Source of the DNA: Spirochaetota bacterium
Lineage (GTDB): Bacteria; Spirochaetota; UBA4802; UBA5368
Assembly (NCBI GenBank): GCA_004297825.1
Contig: SCSX01000041.1
Coordinates: 1 to 41,915, forward strand
DNA length: 41,915 nucleotides
Direction of reading: 5' to 3'
In this document: one piece after another, positions 7,543-16,173 of the stretch
Position numbering within the stretch: position 1 is the stretch's first letter
How the letters are laid out: every line of letters begins with the position of its first letter
The notes under the pieces: generated by a model
Seen by the model: only the letters and a program-made list of their open reading frames with translations
The model's database searches: none
Told to the model about the DNA's origin: nothing
Program-made: the position numbers and the translations under genes

Positions 7543-9402
7543 TCAGCGCAGCAGGGCGTGCATTTTCCCGATCATCTTTTTGTTGAACACGCAGCCCTCC
7601 AGGAGCCCGCGGTAGAGGTAGAGCGATCGCTGGGCCACGCGCTCGTCGTTCGCGAGCTCGCACTCGCCCTCCGCGCATTCCCAGCCCTCGGTGATGGTGT
7701 GGATGACCCGCTGGGCCGCGAAGCCGATCATCTCCTTGAGCGTGTGCGCGGACTCGATGATCCGGTCGGTCTCCTCGAGCTTCTTCACGATGTACCCGGT
7801 CTTCCCGGGGTCAAGCCGGCAGGTGCGGGTCCTCGCGAGAAGGTCCTCCGCGAGCGTAACGGCGCGCTCCAGGACCGGCAGGAGCAGGTCCAGTTCCGCG
7901 CTCATCTGCGCGCAGCGCACGGCGAGCCTTTCGCGCGTCTGGGCGTACGCGGGCCGGCCGGCCTGTGCGGAGCCCAGGAGGCCGTCTATCTTCGGGAAAA
8001 TATCGACCCCCGCCGCGGGGAACGCGAGCTCGTCGTGCGGTACGTGGCGCACCGCGCCCATCCGCGCACCGTCCCACGTGGCGTTCACGAGCGAATCGTC
8101 CGCGCGCTTCTCGAACCAGGAGTGGAAGATCATCATCTTCTGGTTCGTCCGCACCCGCGCGGTGCGTATGCCGCGCACGTACACGGGGGGGAGCGCCGTG
8201 AGCTGGAAGCGGTTGAACATGAGCGGGGTGTAGAAGCGCCTCGTGCGCAGGAACACCTGTTCGTCCAGGTAGGAGCCGCGCGCGTGCGCGAGGCCCCCCG
8301 TGAAGGCCAGGTCCTGGGCGACCATCACGACGGGGGACGCGCCCAGGCGCCGCGCGAAATCGTACGCGTTCGTCGACACGGAGCCCCCGTAGGCGAGCTC
8401 GCCGCGCGGGCCCGTGATCTCCTCGATCCACTTCATCATCTGGAAGGCCAGTCCCGTGAGCGCCCTCTTCCCCTTGAACAGCCTGAACACCGAGGGGTGC
8501 ACGGTGGGATCGGCGACGAGCACAGTGCGGGAGGGGGTATCTCCCTCGAAATAGCGCGCGTTCACGAGCTGGGGGTCCACGCACATGCAGAAATGGGGCT
8601 CGATCCCGTGCCGGCGCAGCACCCGGTACGAGGTGTCGACCGCGACTATGAGCGCGCGGTCCGCGTTCGCGCGGATGAAGTCGATGCTCATGGAGAGCGA
8701 AGGCCCCGCGGCGACGACGATCGCGGGCATTCCTTCGAACACGCCGTAAAACGCATCGGCCCCCGGCGCCCCGACGAGCTCCAGGGCGTTGCGCGCGATG
8801 TTGGCGCACCAGGTCTTCTCGAATTTCGCGAGCGTCGCGATGTTCACTTCCTTCGTCGAAAGGTAGGATTTCGCAATGCGGACCAGGTTGTTGTAGTACG
8901 CGGGATCGGTCTGGTGCGAGCCGCGGTGGGTGAGGAAGGAGACCTTCATGCTCGACTTGCCCTTGAGCTCCTCCGCGACGATGTCCTCGGTGGGATCGAT
9001 GAGCACGTGGAGCCTGCGGTCCGCGAAGAGCGCCGATAAATCCCTGCATTCGCAGGCGAGCCGGATGACCGCGGCGTCCTTCTCGAGGACGAGCACCGTC
9101 GAACCGGCGGGGGCGCGATCCATGAGATCCTGCACGTGGTAGGCGAAGGCGAACCCGCACACGACGAACAGCGTGAACGCCGGCGCGTCCACCTCGTCGA
9201 TTAAGCGCGCGGCCTCTTTAAGGGGCTCGTAGCGGCTGTGCAGGAGAAGCTTCTTTCCGGCCAGGGTAATTTCCGGCACGGGGCTCCCGTCGCGTGCCTG
9301 GACGCAGCGCATCGAGTCGTCCGGCGCCGCCGCCTCCACCGCGTCGTGAAGGCGCGGCTGGAACTCTTTCAGGACGGCGAGGTTTTTTTCGAGAAGTGTC
9401 AT
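7543..9402 (-). CDS. DUF115 / motility-associated (Maf-like) glycosyltransferase family protein
   Basis: 619 residues from ATG 9402; an in-frame TTG at 9426 is possible and neither has a clear ribosome site. The central part has the DUF115 (MptE-like) signature: AIVVAAGPSLS near residue 210, followed by IVAVDTSYRVLRRHGIEPHF, MCVDPQ and VMVAQDLAFTGG. In Campylobacter and other flagellates, relatives (Maf proteins) attach nonulosonic acid sugars to flagellin, and spirochaetes carry several DUF115 genes. The N-terminal part has its own Rossmann-like stretch (AFTLFVVCGFAFAYHVQDLM). Whether this copy acts on flagellin is inference, because no flagellar gene is nearby. It stands alone between two MITE-like repeats. 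Confidence 0.82.
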   Translation of the reverse strand: MTLLEKNLAVLKEFQPRLHDAVEAAAPDDSMRCVQARDGSPVPEITLAGKKLLLHSRYEPLKEAARLIDEVDAPAFTLFVVCGFAFAYHVQDLMDRAPAGSTVLVLEKDAAVIRLACECRDLSALFADRRLHVLIDPTEDIVAEELKGKSSMKVSFLTHRGSHQTDPAYYNNLVRIAKSYLSTKEVNIATLAKFEKTWCANIARNALELVGAPGADAFYGVFEGMPAIVVAAGPSLSMSIDFIRANADRALIVAVDTSYRVLRRHGIEPHFCMCVDPQLVNARYFEGDTPSRTVLVADPTVHPSVFRLFKGKRALTGLAFQMMKWIEEITGPRGELAYGGSVSTNAYDFARRLGASPVVMVAQDLAFTGGLAHARGSYLDEQVFLRTRRFYTPLMFNRFQLTALPPVYVRGIRTARVRTNQKMMIFHSWFEKRADDSLVNATWDGARMGAVRHVPHDELAFPAAGVDIFPKIDGLLGSAQAGRPAYAQTRERLAVRCAQMSAELDLLLPVLERAVTLAEDLLARTRTCRLDPGKTGYIVKKLEETDRIIESAHTLKEMIGFAAQRVIHTITEGWECAEGECELANDERVAQRSLYLYRGLLEGCVFNKKMIGKMHALLR

Positions 9403-9479
9403 TGTGCCCGTACTATTTATCGGCAAGGCGGAGAGAAGCTCTTGTAACTAAATTGAATTTATGACCAATCTTCACCTCT

Positions 9480-9625
9480 TATAAGGCAGCCCCCTAAATC
9501 CCCCAAAGGGGGACTTGAATAGGACATCTTTCATTTTGTACATCAAAACCAAATATAATATTCAACTTATGCTTTGCCCCCATTGGGGGTGCGGGGGATT
9601 TTCGAATGGTTGAGGGGGCTATTCT
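9480..9625. repeat. MITE-like element, copy 2
   Basis: About 145 bp with a left end CAGCCCCCTAAATCCCCC / AAAGGGGGACTT and a right end GCCCCCATTGGGGGTGCGGG then GAGGGGGCT. The ends match those of the element at 7405-7530, while the middle differs and is AT-rich. It occupies most of the space between the PBP stop and the DUF115 start. Confidence 0.65.
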
Positions 9626-9657
9626 TACACGCTTATATGCGTCCTCCCCACAGCCCG

Positions 9658-11511
9658 CTACCGGTCATTCAGCTGCAATGTGATCGCCTGGTTGGGCTTC
9701 AGGGCGCTTCCCGGTTCCGGGCTCTGTTTATACACGCGGCCCGTCCCGGTGAGCGTATAGCTCACGGGCACGATGAGCTGGAGCTGGGCGAGCGTGCGCA
9801 GCGATTCGGACAGGAGCATGCCGCGGAAATCCGGCACCCGTTTCCCGTCCGGCTGCTTCTGCGACGGTCTGCTCGCCAGGGGCTCCTCCGCCTGCAATTG
9901 TTTCGACTTCACGCCGAGCAGGGGCAGCGCCCGGGAGGCTATCCGCGTGAAGACCGGCGCCGCGCCCTCGCCGCCGGATGCGTAATTCACCGGTTCGTCA
10001 ATCACGACCGTGATGCAGAGCTCGGGGTCCTGGTAGGGGACGATGCCCGCGAATACCACGGTATAGCGGTCGGAGTAGTAGCCCCCCCGTTTCATCGATT
10101 TCTGTGACGTCCCGGTCTTGCCCGCGACCTCGTAGGCCGCGAGAGCCCCCTTCGCACCGGTCCCCCCGTCCACGACGCCGCGCATCATCTTGAGCAGGCG
10201 CGCGGCGACCTCCTCGCTCAGGACGGGTCCCTTCGTGCGCGCGAAGAAGTTCTGGCTCACCGTCCCGTTCTCCCGTTCGATCTTCTCTATGATGGACGGG
10301 ACCACGTAGACCCCCCGGTTCGCGATCGCGGCGAAGGCCGCGGTGAGCTGCAGCGACGAGACCGATATCTCCTGCCCTATCGACATCGAGTATTTCGAAA
10401 GCCCCGACCAGTCCGCGGACGGGTAGAGGATACCCTCCGTTTCGCCGGGGAAATCGCTCCCCGTGGGCTTCCCGAAACCCATGCGCGCGAGCATCTGATG
10501 GTACTGGTCCTTGCTCACGTGCTTCATCGCCTGGATAATGCCCACGTTGCACGAGTTCTTGATGATGCCGTCCAGGTTGAGTTTGCCGTGCTCGCCCGTG
10601 CACTTGATGGTCGCGTCGGCGATGTCGATCTTGCCGTCGCACGAATAGAGCTCGTTCTGCGCGGAGGGGGCGAACTCCAGAAGCGCCGCCATCGCGATTA
10701 CCTTGAGCGTGGAGCCGGGCTCGAAAGAGTCCACGATGGAAAAATTCTTCCTGTTCTCGTCGGTGTAGGCGGAATAGTTGTTGGGGTCGAACGGCGGGTA
10801 TTTCGCGAGGGCCAGGATGCGCCCGGTCTTCACCTCCATCACGACGGCCGCGCCCTGGCGCCCGTCCGCGCGCCGTACCCCCCACTCGAGCTCGCGCTCG
10901 GCCTGGTACTGGATGACCCTGTCGATGGTCAGGGTTATGCTGCTCGCGCGAATCACGTCGGCCTCGTCCCGGTCGAACGGGCGCTCCCGTTTCCCGGTGA
11001 GTATATCGTCGAACTTGTATTCCATGCCCTCCAGGCCGCGGTTGTCGATCCCCACGAAGCCCGTGATGTTCGAGGCGAGTGGACCGTTCGGGTAGACGCG
11101 CTGGTATTCCTTTCTTAAATGCAGTCCCTTGAGGGAGAGCTTGCGCACCTTCGCCGCGGTCTCGTCGTCAAGGCGCCTTTTTATCCAGACGAATCGCTTA
11201 GGGCGGGAGAGCCGCTCGACGAGCACGTCGCGCGGGAGGTCGATCAGGTCCGCGAGCGCGGCCGCGGTTTCCACGGGGCGCGCGACTTCCATGGGGTTCG
11301 CGAAGAGGGACTCGCGCTCGATGCTGAGCGCGAGAATATCGCCCATGCGGTCCCTGATGAGGCCGCGGCGCACCGGCCTGTCATCCTGGGGGCTTATCTG
11401 TATCCTGGGGGAAAAGTGGAGGTCCCCCAGCCTGAAGACGAACACGAAGGCGATGAGGGCGACGAGCCCGCCGGCAATGTACACGCGCCGCGTGAAAACC
11501 TGCTGGTTCAT
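9658..11511 (-). CDS. Class B penicillin-binding protein (FtsI/PBP2-like transpeptidase) with PASTA domain
   Basis: 617 residues. A single transmembrane anchor (about 11-28) is followed by a dimerisation domain (PVRRGLIRDRMGDILA) and a transpeptidase domain. That domain has the three active-site motifs S267-TLK (EPGSTLK), S320-CN and K465-TG (AGKTGTSQK). A C-terminal PASTA domain spans about 558-617 (VPDFRGM...YKQSPEPGS). The enzyme cross-links peptidoglycan on the outer face of the inner membrane. Architecture suits FtsI or a SpoVD-like division PBP, but there is no dcw cluster around it, so I leave the symbol empty. The start follows the lepB stop by 48 bp on the same strand, so the two are probably co-transcribed. 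Confidence 0.92.
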   Translation of the reverse strand: MNQQVFTRRVYIAGGLVALIAFVFVFRLGDLHFSPRIQISPQDDRPVRRGLIRDRMGDILALSIERESLFANPMEVARPVETAAALADLIDLPRDVLVERLSRPKRFVWIKRRLDDETAAKVRKLSLKGLHLRKEYQRVYPNGPLASNITGFVGIDNRGLEGMEYKFDDILTGKRERPFDRDEADVIRASSITLTIDRVIQYQAERELEWGVRRADGRQGAAVVMEVKTGRILALAKYPPFDPNNYSAYTDENRKNFSIVDSFEPGSTLKVIAMAALLEFAPSAQNELYSCDGKIDIADATIKCTGEHGKLNLDGIIKNSCNVGIIQAMKHVSKDQYHQMLARMGFGKPTGSDFPGETEGILYPSADWSGLSKYSMSIGQEISVSSLQLTAAFAAIANRGVYVVPSIIEKIERENGTVSQNFFARTKGPVLSEEVAARLLKMMRGVVDGGTGAKGALAAYEVAGKTGTSQKSMKRGGYYSDRYTVVFAGIVPYQDPELCITVVIDEPVNYASGGEGAAPVFTRIASRALPLLGVKSKQLQAEEPLASRPSQKQPDGKRVPDFRGMLLSESLRTLAQLQLIVPVSYTLTGTGRVYKQSPEPGSALKPNQAITLQLNDR

Positions 11512-11559
11512 GCGCTCGTGCCGGCGGCGCGGTATCGGCTCACGGGAGGCCTTCCGCAG

Positions 11560-12642
11560 CTATCGAATGAGCTTGAGCCTCGAAAAATCGAGGGAGAAAA
11601 TCTGCTTCGTGTTCCAGTAGAGCACAAACGCGCGTCCCTTGATGCGCTCCACGGGCACGTACCCGAACGCGCGGCTGTCGCTCGAGTTCTTGCGGTGATC
11701 CCCCATGGCGATGACCATCCCCTTGGGGACCGTGCCGTCGAGCTTCTTGTCGGGGAAGCCGAAGTACGAGGTGATGCCGTCCCCTCCCTTCACGTAGGGC
11801 TCGTTCATCTTTTTCCCGTTGATCCAGATATGTCCCTCCTGGATCCTGAACTCGTCCCCTTCGACGGCGACGCAGCGCTTTATGAAATCGCGCGCATCCT
11901 CGCCGGGGGGCATGAAGATTATGATGTCGTTTCTCTGCGGGGCGCGGCTCCAGGGCCACTTGAGACAGACGGGCTTGTCCATGCCCAGCATTTTCGGTAT
12001 GGTGGGTCCGTAGGTGAGCTTTTCCACGAGCAGGTGGTCTCCCACGAGGAGCGTGTCCTCCATGGAGCCCGTGGGGATGAAATAGGCCTGGATGATGAAT
12101 TGCCGTATGTGCATGGCCAGGATGAACGCGACGAGCACGGCGTCGCAGAAATCGTACACCTTCCTGAGCCGGGCGCTGCGCCGGGGCGCCATGTCCTCGA
12201 AACAGGCGAGCACGCGGTCCTTGTCCTCGCGGGAGAGCAACTCGATGGGGAACGCGTTCGCGACGAATTTCTGCCGCACGACGAGGTTCCCGAGCACATT
12301 CACCTCTACGTAGGTGATGTCGTCCAAGGGTACGCGCACGCCCTTTCCTCCCGTTTCGTACAGCTCGACCGCCGCGGGGGAAACGACCATCTTGCCGCCG
12401 CTGAAGACGAAGTACTTCATGAAATGGTTTACGAGCCGCACCAGCACGATCGCGATGAGAGCCCCGCCTATTGCGTAGGTCCCGTCGAAGGGAATGACGA
12501 CCGCGAGGAATATGGACGAGTAGGCGAGCAGGAATATATAAAGAAGCCTCCTCCCGAAAAACCTGAGCGCGTTGGCGCCCGAAATAACCGGACACTCGAC
12601 GGTTTCCGAGAGGGATTTGTTCACCCGCAAAAACTGCAGCAT
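11560..12642 (-). CDS. lepB: Signal peptidase I with N-terminal PH-like extension
   Basis: 360 residues. The catalytic C-terminal part has the nucleophile Ser193 (FIPTGSMEDTL), general base Lys255 (FIKRCVAVEGDE) and the box E region GDHRKNSSDSR (314-324). It cuts signal peptides from exported proteins at the periplasmic face. The N-terminal 165 residues are unusual. Two hydrophobic helices at about 31-50 and 57-72 are followed by a 75-residue stretch (VSPAAVELYE...VPLDDITYVEV) that reads like a bacterial PH-type domain. A third helix (166-185) then leads into the active site. AAGGAGA lies just upstream of ATG 12642. The gene is first in a pair with the PBP and diverges from the gene at 12815. 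Confidence 0.93.
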   Translation of the reverse strand: MLQFLRVNKSLSETVECPVISGANALRFFGRRLLYIFLLAYSSIFLAVVIPFDGTYAIGGALIAIVLVRLVNHFMKYFVFSGGKMVVSPAAVELYETGGKGVRVPLDDITYVEVNVLGNLVVRQKFVANAFPIELLSREDKDRVLACFEDMAPRRSARLRKVYDFCDAVLVAFILAMHIRQFIIQAYFIPTGSMEDTLLVGDHLLVEKLTYGPTIPKMLGMDKPVCLKWPWSRAPQRNDIIIFMPPGEDARDFIKRCVAVEGDEFRIQEGHIWINGKKMNEPYVKGGDGITSYFGFPDKKLDGTVPKGMVIAMGDHRKNSSDSRAFGYVPVERIKGRAFVLYWNTKQIFSLDFSRLKLIR

Positions 12643-12753
12643 ATGTATCTCCTTGTGAGCCGCCCCGCTGGTGTACGGTCCGTTCCCTGGGTGGTCGGGG
12701 CGATCGTCCGGAGAGGGTGCGGCGGGCCGTCTTTCTCCGGCAATGAAATTTTA

Positions 12754-12782
12754 TTGCGCGAATAACTGCAACTATATAGAAT
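12754..12782 (+). promoter_or_regulatory. Possible sigma-70 promoter
   Basis: TTGCGC (12754-12759), 17 bp, then TAGAAT (12777-12782), ending 32 bp before ATG 12815. It lies in the 172-bp divergent space next to lepB. Identified by eye. Confidence 0.35.
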
Positions 12783-12814
12783 AGGCTAATTTTGATGTCC
12801 ACCATTTTTTTGAA

Positions 12815-14695
12815 ATGAGAAAACTGACCGAAGCCATCTCAAGGCTCACCCCCGAGGAAGCCGCGGAGCTTTCGCGGGTCCTGCACATCGACGGACTGTC
12901 GGGTGACAGGTCCGCCGCCCTGGGGGAGATGCTGAACACCTACAGCGGGATTCACGCGCTGCTGTCCGGTCTCGCGCGCGACGAGCTCCTGCTCCTGCGC
13001 GCCGCAATCAGGATGCCCGACGGCATAACCTACGGCGACGCCGAAAAAGCGCTCAAGCTGGACGGCGCGGCCATCGAGCGCAACGCCGCATCGCTCGCAA
13101 AACGGGTGCTGGCGTACGTATTCAAGAACCGCCAGCGCCTGCACAACAAGCTGGACAAGGTGCACATCTACCAGGAGATACAAGACCTGCTGGTGCCCGT
13201 GGAGCCGGACGAGCTGCGCGACCATTTCAGTGCGGCGCGCGCGCTGCTCCGCGAGATTCCGCCGCAGGGGATAAAGCCCGAGAAGCCGGCATCCCCCGAC
13301 GAGGAGCGCCTGCTCCAGATGCTCTTTCTCCATGGCGGGGTGATAAGCATCGAGGAGGCCGGACGCGCGCTGTCGATCGACGCGCTCGAAAAGGCGATCG
13401 CCGCGGTGCGTGCGCGCGGGAGCGCAAACGTGCGCCACGTATTCACGGTCCCGTTCCAGACGCTCATCGTGCTCGAGCCCGACCGCTTCCCGGGGCTGGC
13501 CGCGCGGGGCATCACGCCGTCGGCGCCGCCCGCGCACCGGGTGCAGAATCACTACAATTTCCTGCTGAACATCCTCAGCACCTTCGACACCGTGTCGTCG
13601 TTCGGGCTCTTTTACACAAAGCAGCGCGAGTTCAGGAAGGTTGACTGGAAACGGCTCTGCGACGCAATGATGCGCATGGAAGAGCTCTCCGGAGAGGATT
13701 TCACCGCGAACCGCACCGCCGAACTGTGCCTGAGCGTGCTCCACGCGCTCAAGTGCTGCACCCTCACCAGGGACGCCGTCGTGATATCGCTCAAGCCCAT
13801 CGAGCGCGAGCTCGACAGCCCGCAAAAGCTGCTCCTGCGCGTCCTGCGCGCGCTCGACACCGCCGATTCCGAGGGTGCGCCCGCACCGTCCCCGTTCCAG
13901 ATGCCCGCGCTTGCCGCCGTGAGAACGCTCTTCGAGATCATTTCCGATACCGCCGCCGGGTCGATCGGGATCCTCCTGGCCGAATTCGTGCTGGGGGCGC
14001 TATCGGCGCAATCGGAAAACCGCATGTCGCTGATAGACCGGAGGGACCGGGCGATCGCCCAGTGCATGGGGGGGCTAAGGCTCATGTGCCTGTGCGGCAT
14101 CATCGAGGCGCACGGTGCCGTGGTGGAGCTGAGCGATATCGGCGCCGAGCTCGCGTACCGCTTCGTGAAGACAAGGAAGCCCGTCGAACCGGGGACGGAC
14201 GGGGACTGCAGGAAGGTCTATATCAACCCCGATTTTACCATGATCATTCCAAAGGACGAGATAAGCTCGGAGGCCGGCTACCACCTCCTGGCGCGCGCCG
14301 AGATCGTGCGCGACGACATGATCCTGCATACGCGCCTGAGCCGTGCCTCGATTGTGCGCGCGAACAAGAGGGGCATGTCGCCGGACGAGTTCCTCGCGAC
14401 GCTGGAGCGCTGCTCGAAGAACGAGATCCCCCAGAACCTTCACTTCGTGCTGAACGAATGGGAGCACCAGACCATTCGGCTCAAGATCCTGGACGCGACC
14501 GTGATTCGCTCGAGCCACCCGTCCCTTCTCGACGAGCTCGAAAACAACGAGCAGCTCGCGGGCTTCTTCGAGCGCATCGCCCCGGCATACGCGATCATCG
14601 ACCGGGGACACCTGGACACCATCATCAAGATCGCTCAGAAACGCGACGCCGTCATTACGCTGTTCGAGGACGAGGGGGCGGGGATCAGTCCTTGA
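12815..14695 (+). CDS. Helicase-associated-domain protein (XPB/Ssl2-like N-terminal domain, Helicase_C_3)
   Basis: 626 residues. Residues about 465-545 match the pattern of the Helicase_C_3 family (PF13625): a strand pair NPDFTMIIPKDE, then LARAEIVRDDMILHTRLS, ASIVRANKRGMSPDEFLATL, and PQNLHFVLNEW. The rest is helical, with winged-helix-like stretches near 65-125 and 160-215. No Walker A or DEAD motif is present, so this is not itself a helicase. Stand-alone proteins of this kind are common in spirochaetes and actinobacteria and their role is unknown; contact with DNA or a separate helicase is plausible. The start has a weak ribosome site (TTTTTGAA). The 3' end overlaps the convergent gene at 14685 by 11 bp. 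Confidence 0.72.
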   Translation: MRKLTEAISRLTPEEAAELSRVLHIDGLSGDRSAALGEMLNTYSGIHALLSGLARDELLLLRAAIRMPDGITYGDAEKALKLDGAAIERNAASLAKRVLAYVFKNRQRLHNKLDKVHIYQEIQDLLVPVEPDELRDHFSAARALLREIPPQGIKPEKPASPDEERLLQMLFLHGGVISIEEAGRALSIDALEKAIAAVRARGSANVRHVFTVPFQTLIVLEPDRFPGLAARGITPSAPPAHRVQNHYNFLLNILSTFDTVSSFGLFYTKQREFRKVDWKRLCDAMMRMEELSGEDFTANRTAELCLSVLHALKCCTLTRDAVVISLKPIERELDSPQKLLLRVLRALDTADSEGAPAPSPFQMPALAAVRTLFEIISDTAAGSIGILLAEFVLGALSAQSENRMSLIDRRDRAIAQCMGGLRLMCLCGIIEAHGAVVELSDIGAELAYRFVKTRKPVEPGTDGDCRKVYINPDFTMIIPKDEISSEAGYHLLARAEIVRDDMILHTRLSRASIVRANKRGMSPDEFLATLERCSKNEIPQNLHFVLNEWEHQTIRLKILDATVIRSSHPSLLDELENNEQLAGFFERIAPAYAIIDRGHLDTIIKIAQKRDAVITLFEDEGAGISP

Positions 14696-14957
14696 TCACC
14701 CGTATCTGGAGAGCGATTTTCCAGGTGATAAACTCGGAGAGGGCAATGATGATCTTTTCGGGCACGAAGTAAATCTTTCCATTGAGCTTGGCGAGCATCC
14801 CCTTGTAGTGGCTGTGTGTCATCGGGTGATCCACCCATCCCAGGGGCTCGACCTCACGCCAGTTGTTGCAGGTTTTGAGCACCGGTATCTTCTTGAGGTA
14901 TATTTCCTTGATGGTTCCGTTGACCACCGAGGAGGCGAGAATTTTCTCCCATTCCAT
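14685..14957 (-). CDS. Hypothetical protein, 90 residues
   Basis: No family recognised. It is a small soluble protein with a central WREVEPLGWVDHPMTHSHYK segment and a repeated aliphatic C-terminus (PEKIIIALSEFITW). It starts 14 bp after the stop of the receiver/coiled-coil gene on the same strand and is probably its operon partner. Its stop overlaps the converging gene at 12815-14695 by 11 bp. No strong ribosome site is seen, so coupling to the upstream gene is possible. Confidence 0.6.
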   Translation of the reverse strand: MEWEKILASSVVNGTIKEIYLKKIPVLKTCNNWREVEPLGWVDHPMTHSHYKGMLAKLNGKIYFVPEKIIIALSEFITWKIALQIRVIKD

Positions 14958-14971
14958 ATCGGCAGGTCGCC

Positions 14972-15856
14972 TTATTTCTTCCCGCTGGTGCGGTCTTTGA
15001 GCTGCCGGCGAAGCCTGTGCACCTCTTCGGTGAGCTTTTCGCTCTTCGCCATTTCCCTGCGTAATTTTTTATGAAGCTCGATCGCCTCCTCCCTTGACAG
15101 CGCCTCGACCTTTTCCCGGGCCTCGATGATGCGGTTTGCCTGGTGGAGCTCCTGCGCTGAAAAATCGATGAGGGACTCCTGCGCCCTGATCACGCTGTTC
15201 GCGTCGAGGAGCTCCTTGCGGCGAAGCTCGGTGAGGACCTCCTCGGCCCGGATCCGGTCCTTCATGTCGAACATCTCCCGGCGCCGGAGATCGGTGAAAT
15301 TGCGGATGGCGCCGTTCAGCTGGTTCTGCTCCTGCATGAGGTGCTTTTCGTGGTGGAGGATTCGCTCGAAGGCCTCCTTCTCCCGCCCGGTCACCAGGAA
15401 TTCGCGGCGGTTGATGCTCATGAGGCTTTCGAAGGTTTCGATCCGTTCCTCGGCGTCGCGCGAAATGTATTTCATCATCTCGCGGTAGCGCTCGACCACG
15501 ATTGATTTCTCGAGGAGGAGGATGAACTCGCGCTTGTTGAGCGGACGGCCCAGGATCTCGACGTGCAGGAGGTTCATGCTTGCCTTGATCGCCGTCTTGA
15601 TCTCCTGCCGGCCGAAGACGAGGAACTTCAGGAAATTCCTGAGCCTGGTGTCGGCCTGGATGGACGCGATCACTTTCTCCGGGGTGAGGCCGCCGATATC
15701 GACAATGAAAATGTTTATGGTGCCGCTGATTATCTCGCAGGCGGAGAAATCGGTTCCCTCCACGAGCGTGCACGAGAGCCCCAGCTCCCTGATCGATTTC
15801 CCCATTTTCCTGCCGCGATCATTGTCGGAAAGAAACCAGATGTCCACTCGTTCCAC
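14972..15856 (-). CDS. Receiver-like domain with long coiled coil
   Basis: About 294 residues. The N-terminal 115 residues read as a degenerate response-regulator receiver: VDIWFLSDND for the acidic pocket, IFIVDIGG with the candidate phospho-acceptor Asp, and ILGRPLNKREF where the usual conserved Lys before Pro is Arg. The rest is a long heptad-rich coiled coil (about 125-285) with many R/E runs and a basic end (DRTSGKK). It has no output domain of known type, so it may act as a scaffold or phosphorylation-independent switch. The GTG at 15856 is preferred because AGAGGG lies 6 nt upstream; an upstream TTG at 15880 would add eight residues. It diverges from the hybrid kinase gene at 16174. 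Confidence 0.68.
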   Translation of the reverse strand: MERVDIWFLSDNDRGRKMGKSIRELGLSCTLVEGTDFSACEIISGTINIFIVDIGGLTPEKVIASIQADTRLRNFLKFLVFGRQEIKTAIKASMNLLHVEILGRPLNKREFILLLEKSIVVERYREMMKYISRDAEERIETFESLMSINRREFLVTGREKEAFERILHHEKHLMQEQNQLNGAIRNFTDLRRREMFDMKDRIRAEEVLTELRRKELLDANSVIRAQESLIDFSAQELHQANRIIEAREKVEALSREEAIELHKKLRREMAKSEKLTEEVHRLRRQLKDRTSGKK

Positions 15857-16173
15857 GTTATTCCCTCTACCGTTATTCAATCCTATAAGACGGTACGCGA
15901 AATGACAACAGTTTTTTGGGAAGTTTTATTATTGATTTAACCGTCTCCGGGATTTACACTGTGAACAGGTTGATTGCCGCAGACGGACCCGGGTAATCGC
16001 ATGGGCGCGCACGGAAGGAAACGCGATGCGGGGGTTCCGATACCACAGGGTCCCGACCACCGGCCCTGGTCCTATCGGTCCCCGGCCACCTCCCCCCCGA
16101 TGCGCGGCGGAGCGAACACGAACACCGATTCGCGTGCCGGGGAACCAAATCGATCATCACGCATTCGAGAGGC

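Noticed and set aside
7465-9039. Long plus-strand open frame opposite the DUF115 gene
   Set aside because: Its sequence is arginine, histidine and glutamate rich with no motif, and the opposite strand has a clear protein family. GC-rich codon use keeps antisense frames open.
11119-12765. 548-codon plus-strand frame opposite lepB and part of the PBP gene
   Set aside because: It lies antisense to two well-supported genes and has no recognisable fold or ribosome site.
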